Positions 6,319 through 7,600 of a DNA stretch of 7,600 nucleotides are shown here, one piece after another. The notes below the pieces were generated by a model. That model saw nothing but the letters and a program-made list of their open reading frames with translations. It did no database searches and was not told the DNA's origin. This DNA is from Enterococcaceae bacterium. GTDB taxonomy: Bacteria; Bacillota; Bacilli; Lactobacillales; Catellicoccaceae. The stretch is taken from assembly GCA_030150665.1 (NCBI GenBank), contig JASLFJ010000131.1, positions 1 to 7,600 on the forward strand, given 5' to 3'. A program made the translations under genes and the position numbers. Within the stretch, counting starts at the first letter, position 1, and each line of letters starts with the position of its first letter.

Positions 6319-7599
6319 TTATTGAAGATATGTCAGTATGTTTTTGACATCATCTTGTTCGGGAGTTACAAATCGTGTTTTTTGTTGCGTATATGTCACT
6401 AATCCAGGAGGAGCTCCTTTTTGTTTTTTTACATATTTAACCTCAGTATAATCAACAGGAACATGAGCACTATATCGATATTTTGAATAGTATGCAGCTA
6501 GTAGAGATGCAATATAAAGATGTTCTTCTGTAGGATGATCTGTTTGTAAAATCACATGCGATCCTGGAATATCTTTAGCATGTAGCCAAATATCACTTTT
6601 TTTTGCAGTTTTAAAGGTTAACTGATCATTTTGAATATTATTTTTACCAACAAGAATTCGTGTTTGGTCGGGTAAGGTGAATACATAAGGTTTTGATACT
6701 TGTTGTTGTTTCTTTTGTTTTTTAGGTTGTTTTAAATAACCAGAGATGACCAGTTCTTGTTGTAATGCATCTAATTCAGTTGGTCCTAAATATTGCAGTT
6801 GTGCAAGCAGTTGTGTTAAATAATCATTTTCTTGTTGTGTAATCGTGAGTTGCTCTTTAGTATTTTGAATACCCTTTTTTAATTTTTGATATTTTTGAAA
6901 ATATTTTTGGGCATTTTGATTAGGTGTTAATGATGGATTAAGCTTAATCGTAATAGGTTGTTCTTGATCATAGTAATTAGGCAGTGTCACTGAAGAGTCA
7001 CCTTTTTTGACTAAATGAAGGTATGTTGTTAATAGTTCTCCTTGAATGCGTAAAATATCAGCATGTTGCGCATCATAAAGCAATGCTGTTAATTTTTTTA
7101 TTTTTCCTTCATTTTTTTGATACTTATGCTTTAATGTGCGCTCTATATTATTGAGACGTTGATTTACGCGCTCTTGTTCTACTGTTTTATGATAGTAATA
7201 ATCTAATAACTCACTATAGCTTGTAAAGGATTGATGTGTTCCACATAGGCTTTGATAAGGTATTGGTGTATAATATGTTTTTTGATCACATTGTGTTAAT
7301 GTAGGTTGATGTTTTGTTTTTATCGCTTGCCAAAATTGATGCCATACTTTTAATTTGTCTTGAGGTGCTTGTGATAGACGGTATACAATTTCTTTTGCTG
7401 TTAGACGGCTGATGCCTTGAAAATAAGTTTGTAAATATTGTGGTGTGATCTGTGTTGTTGCCGAAAGAATATGGAACACCTCTGTATCTTTTGCGGTAAA
7501 TGGATTCAGTTTATTTTGTTCTGGGGGAGATGCATAGACAACACCTGGAAGAAGTGTACGATATGCATTTTGTGAGGAACAGACATGTTTTATAGTATC
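6319..7599 (-). CDS. rqcH: Ribosome quality control protein RqcH (NFACT / Rqc2 homologue, FbpA-PavA family), 5'-truncated by window edge
   Basis: RqcH binds 50S subunits carrying stalled peptidyl-tRNA and recruits tRNA-Ala to add C-terminal alanine tails that mark the peptide for degradation. Streptococcal and enterococcal members are also described as fibronectin-binding proteins (PavA, EfbA). The frame is open from 7599, giving 426 residues; about 140 N-terminal residues are off-window, including most of the NFACT-N catalytic region. The GTG at 7477-7479 is internal: the conserved block YRTLLPGV...NKLNP (visible residues 13-33) lies upstream of it. Next come a helix-hairpin-helix-like part (near 61-75), two coiled-coil stretches (about 130-200 and 230-285), a K/Q-rich linker (290-302), and the NFACT-R domain with DIWLHAKDIPGSHVIL (336-351) and KKQKGAPPGLVTY. 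It is convergent with dps. Confidence 0.95.
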   Translation of the reverse strand, partial: DTIKHVCSSQNAYRTLLPGVVYASPPEQNKLNPFTAKDTEVFHILSATTQITPQYLQTYFQGISRLTAKEIVYRLSQAPQDKLKVWHQFWQAIKTKHQPTLTQCDQKTYYTPIPYQSLCGTHQSFTSYSELLDYYYHKTVEQERVNQRLNNIERTLKHKYQKNEGKIKKLTALLYDAQHADILRIQGELLTTYLHLVKKGDSSVTLPNYYDQEQPITIKLNPSLTPNQNAQKYFQKYQKLKKGIQNTKEQLTITQQENDYLTQLLAQLQYLGPTELDALQQELVISGYLKQPKKQKKQQQVSKPYVFTLPDQTRILVGKNNIQNDQLTFKTAKKSDIWLHAKDIPGSHVILQTDHPTEEHLYIASLLAAYYSKYRYSAHVPVDYTEVKYVKKQKGAPPGLVTYTQQKTRFVTPEQDDVKNILTYLQ

Positions 7600-7600
7600 T

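Noticed and set aside
7477..7479. GTG as the start of the - strand gene
   Set aside because: The same frame continues to 7599 and encodes the conserved RqcH block LLPGV...NKLNP, so this is an internal valine.
1..7600. A novel defence, mobile or biosynthetic system
   Set aside because: Every long open frame belongs to a well-known housekeeping family, the gaps are at most about 120 bases, and no transposase, integrase, direct-repeat array or toxin-antitoxin pair was seen.

Overview
The window is ordinary chromosomal housekeeping DNA from a low-GC Gram-positive bacterium (Bacillota). Three things point there: the A/T-rich codon use, the strong AAGGAGG-type ribosome binding sites, and the DnaB/DnaI primosome pair found only in that phylum. 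The ParC and RqcH sequences look most like Lactobacillales (Enterococcus/Streptococcus relatives). Genus and species cannot be fixed from what is visible. No mobile element, CRISPR array, tRNA or rRNA was found.

Layout: bases 3-2270 hold the 3' part of parC (topoisomerase IV subunit A), open at the left edge and closed by a hairpin terminator that starts inside its stop codon. A short gap with an extended -10 promoter leads into a tight + strand cluster: nrdR (2352-2813), dnaB (2810-4195, overlapping nrdR by 4 bp), dnaI (4212-5156) and a low-molecular-weight protein tyrosine phosphatase (5176-5640). A 68-base gap with its own -35/-10 pair precedes a dps-type ferritin (5709-6200). Two consecutive hairpins (6220-6256 and 6269-6318) separate dps from the convergent - strand gene rqcH (6319-7599), which runs off the right edge.

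Functionally, nrdR (control of dNTP synthesis), dnaB and dnaI (loading of the replicative helicase) form a probable transcription unit linking precursor supply with replication initiation. parC upstream serves chromosome decatenation. The phosphatase is probably cotranscribed with dnaI but has no obvious role in replication. dps (iron storage and DNA/oxidative protection) and rqcH (ribosome quality control) are independent units.

No new multi-gene system is visible. The most notable observation is that the helicase loader DnaI contains no cysteine at all and seems to have lost every ligand of the zinc site known from the N-terminal domain of the Bacillus subtilis protein, while its ATPase domain is intact.
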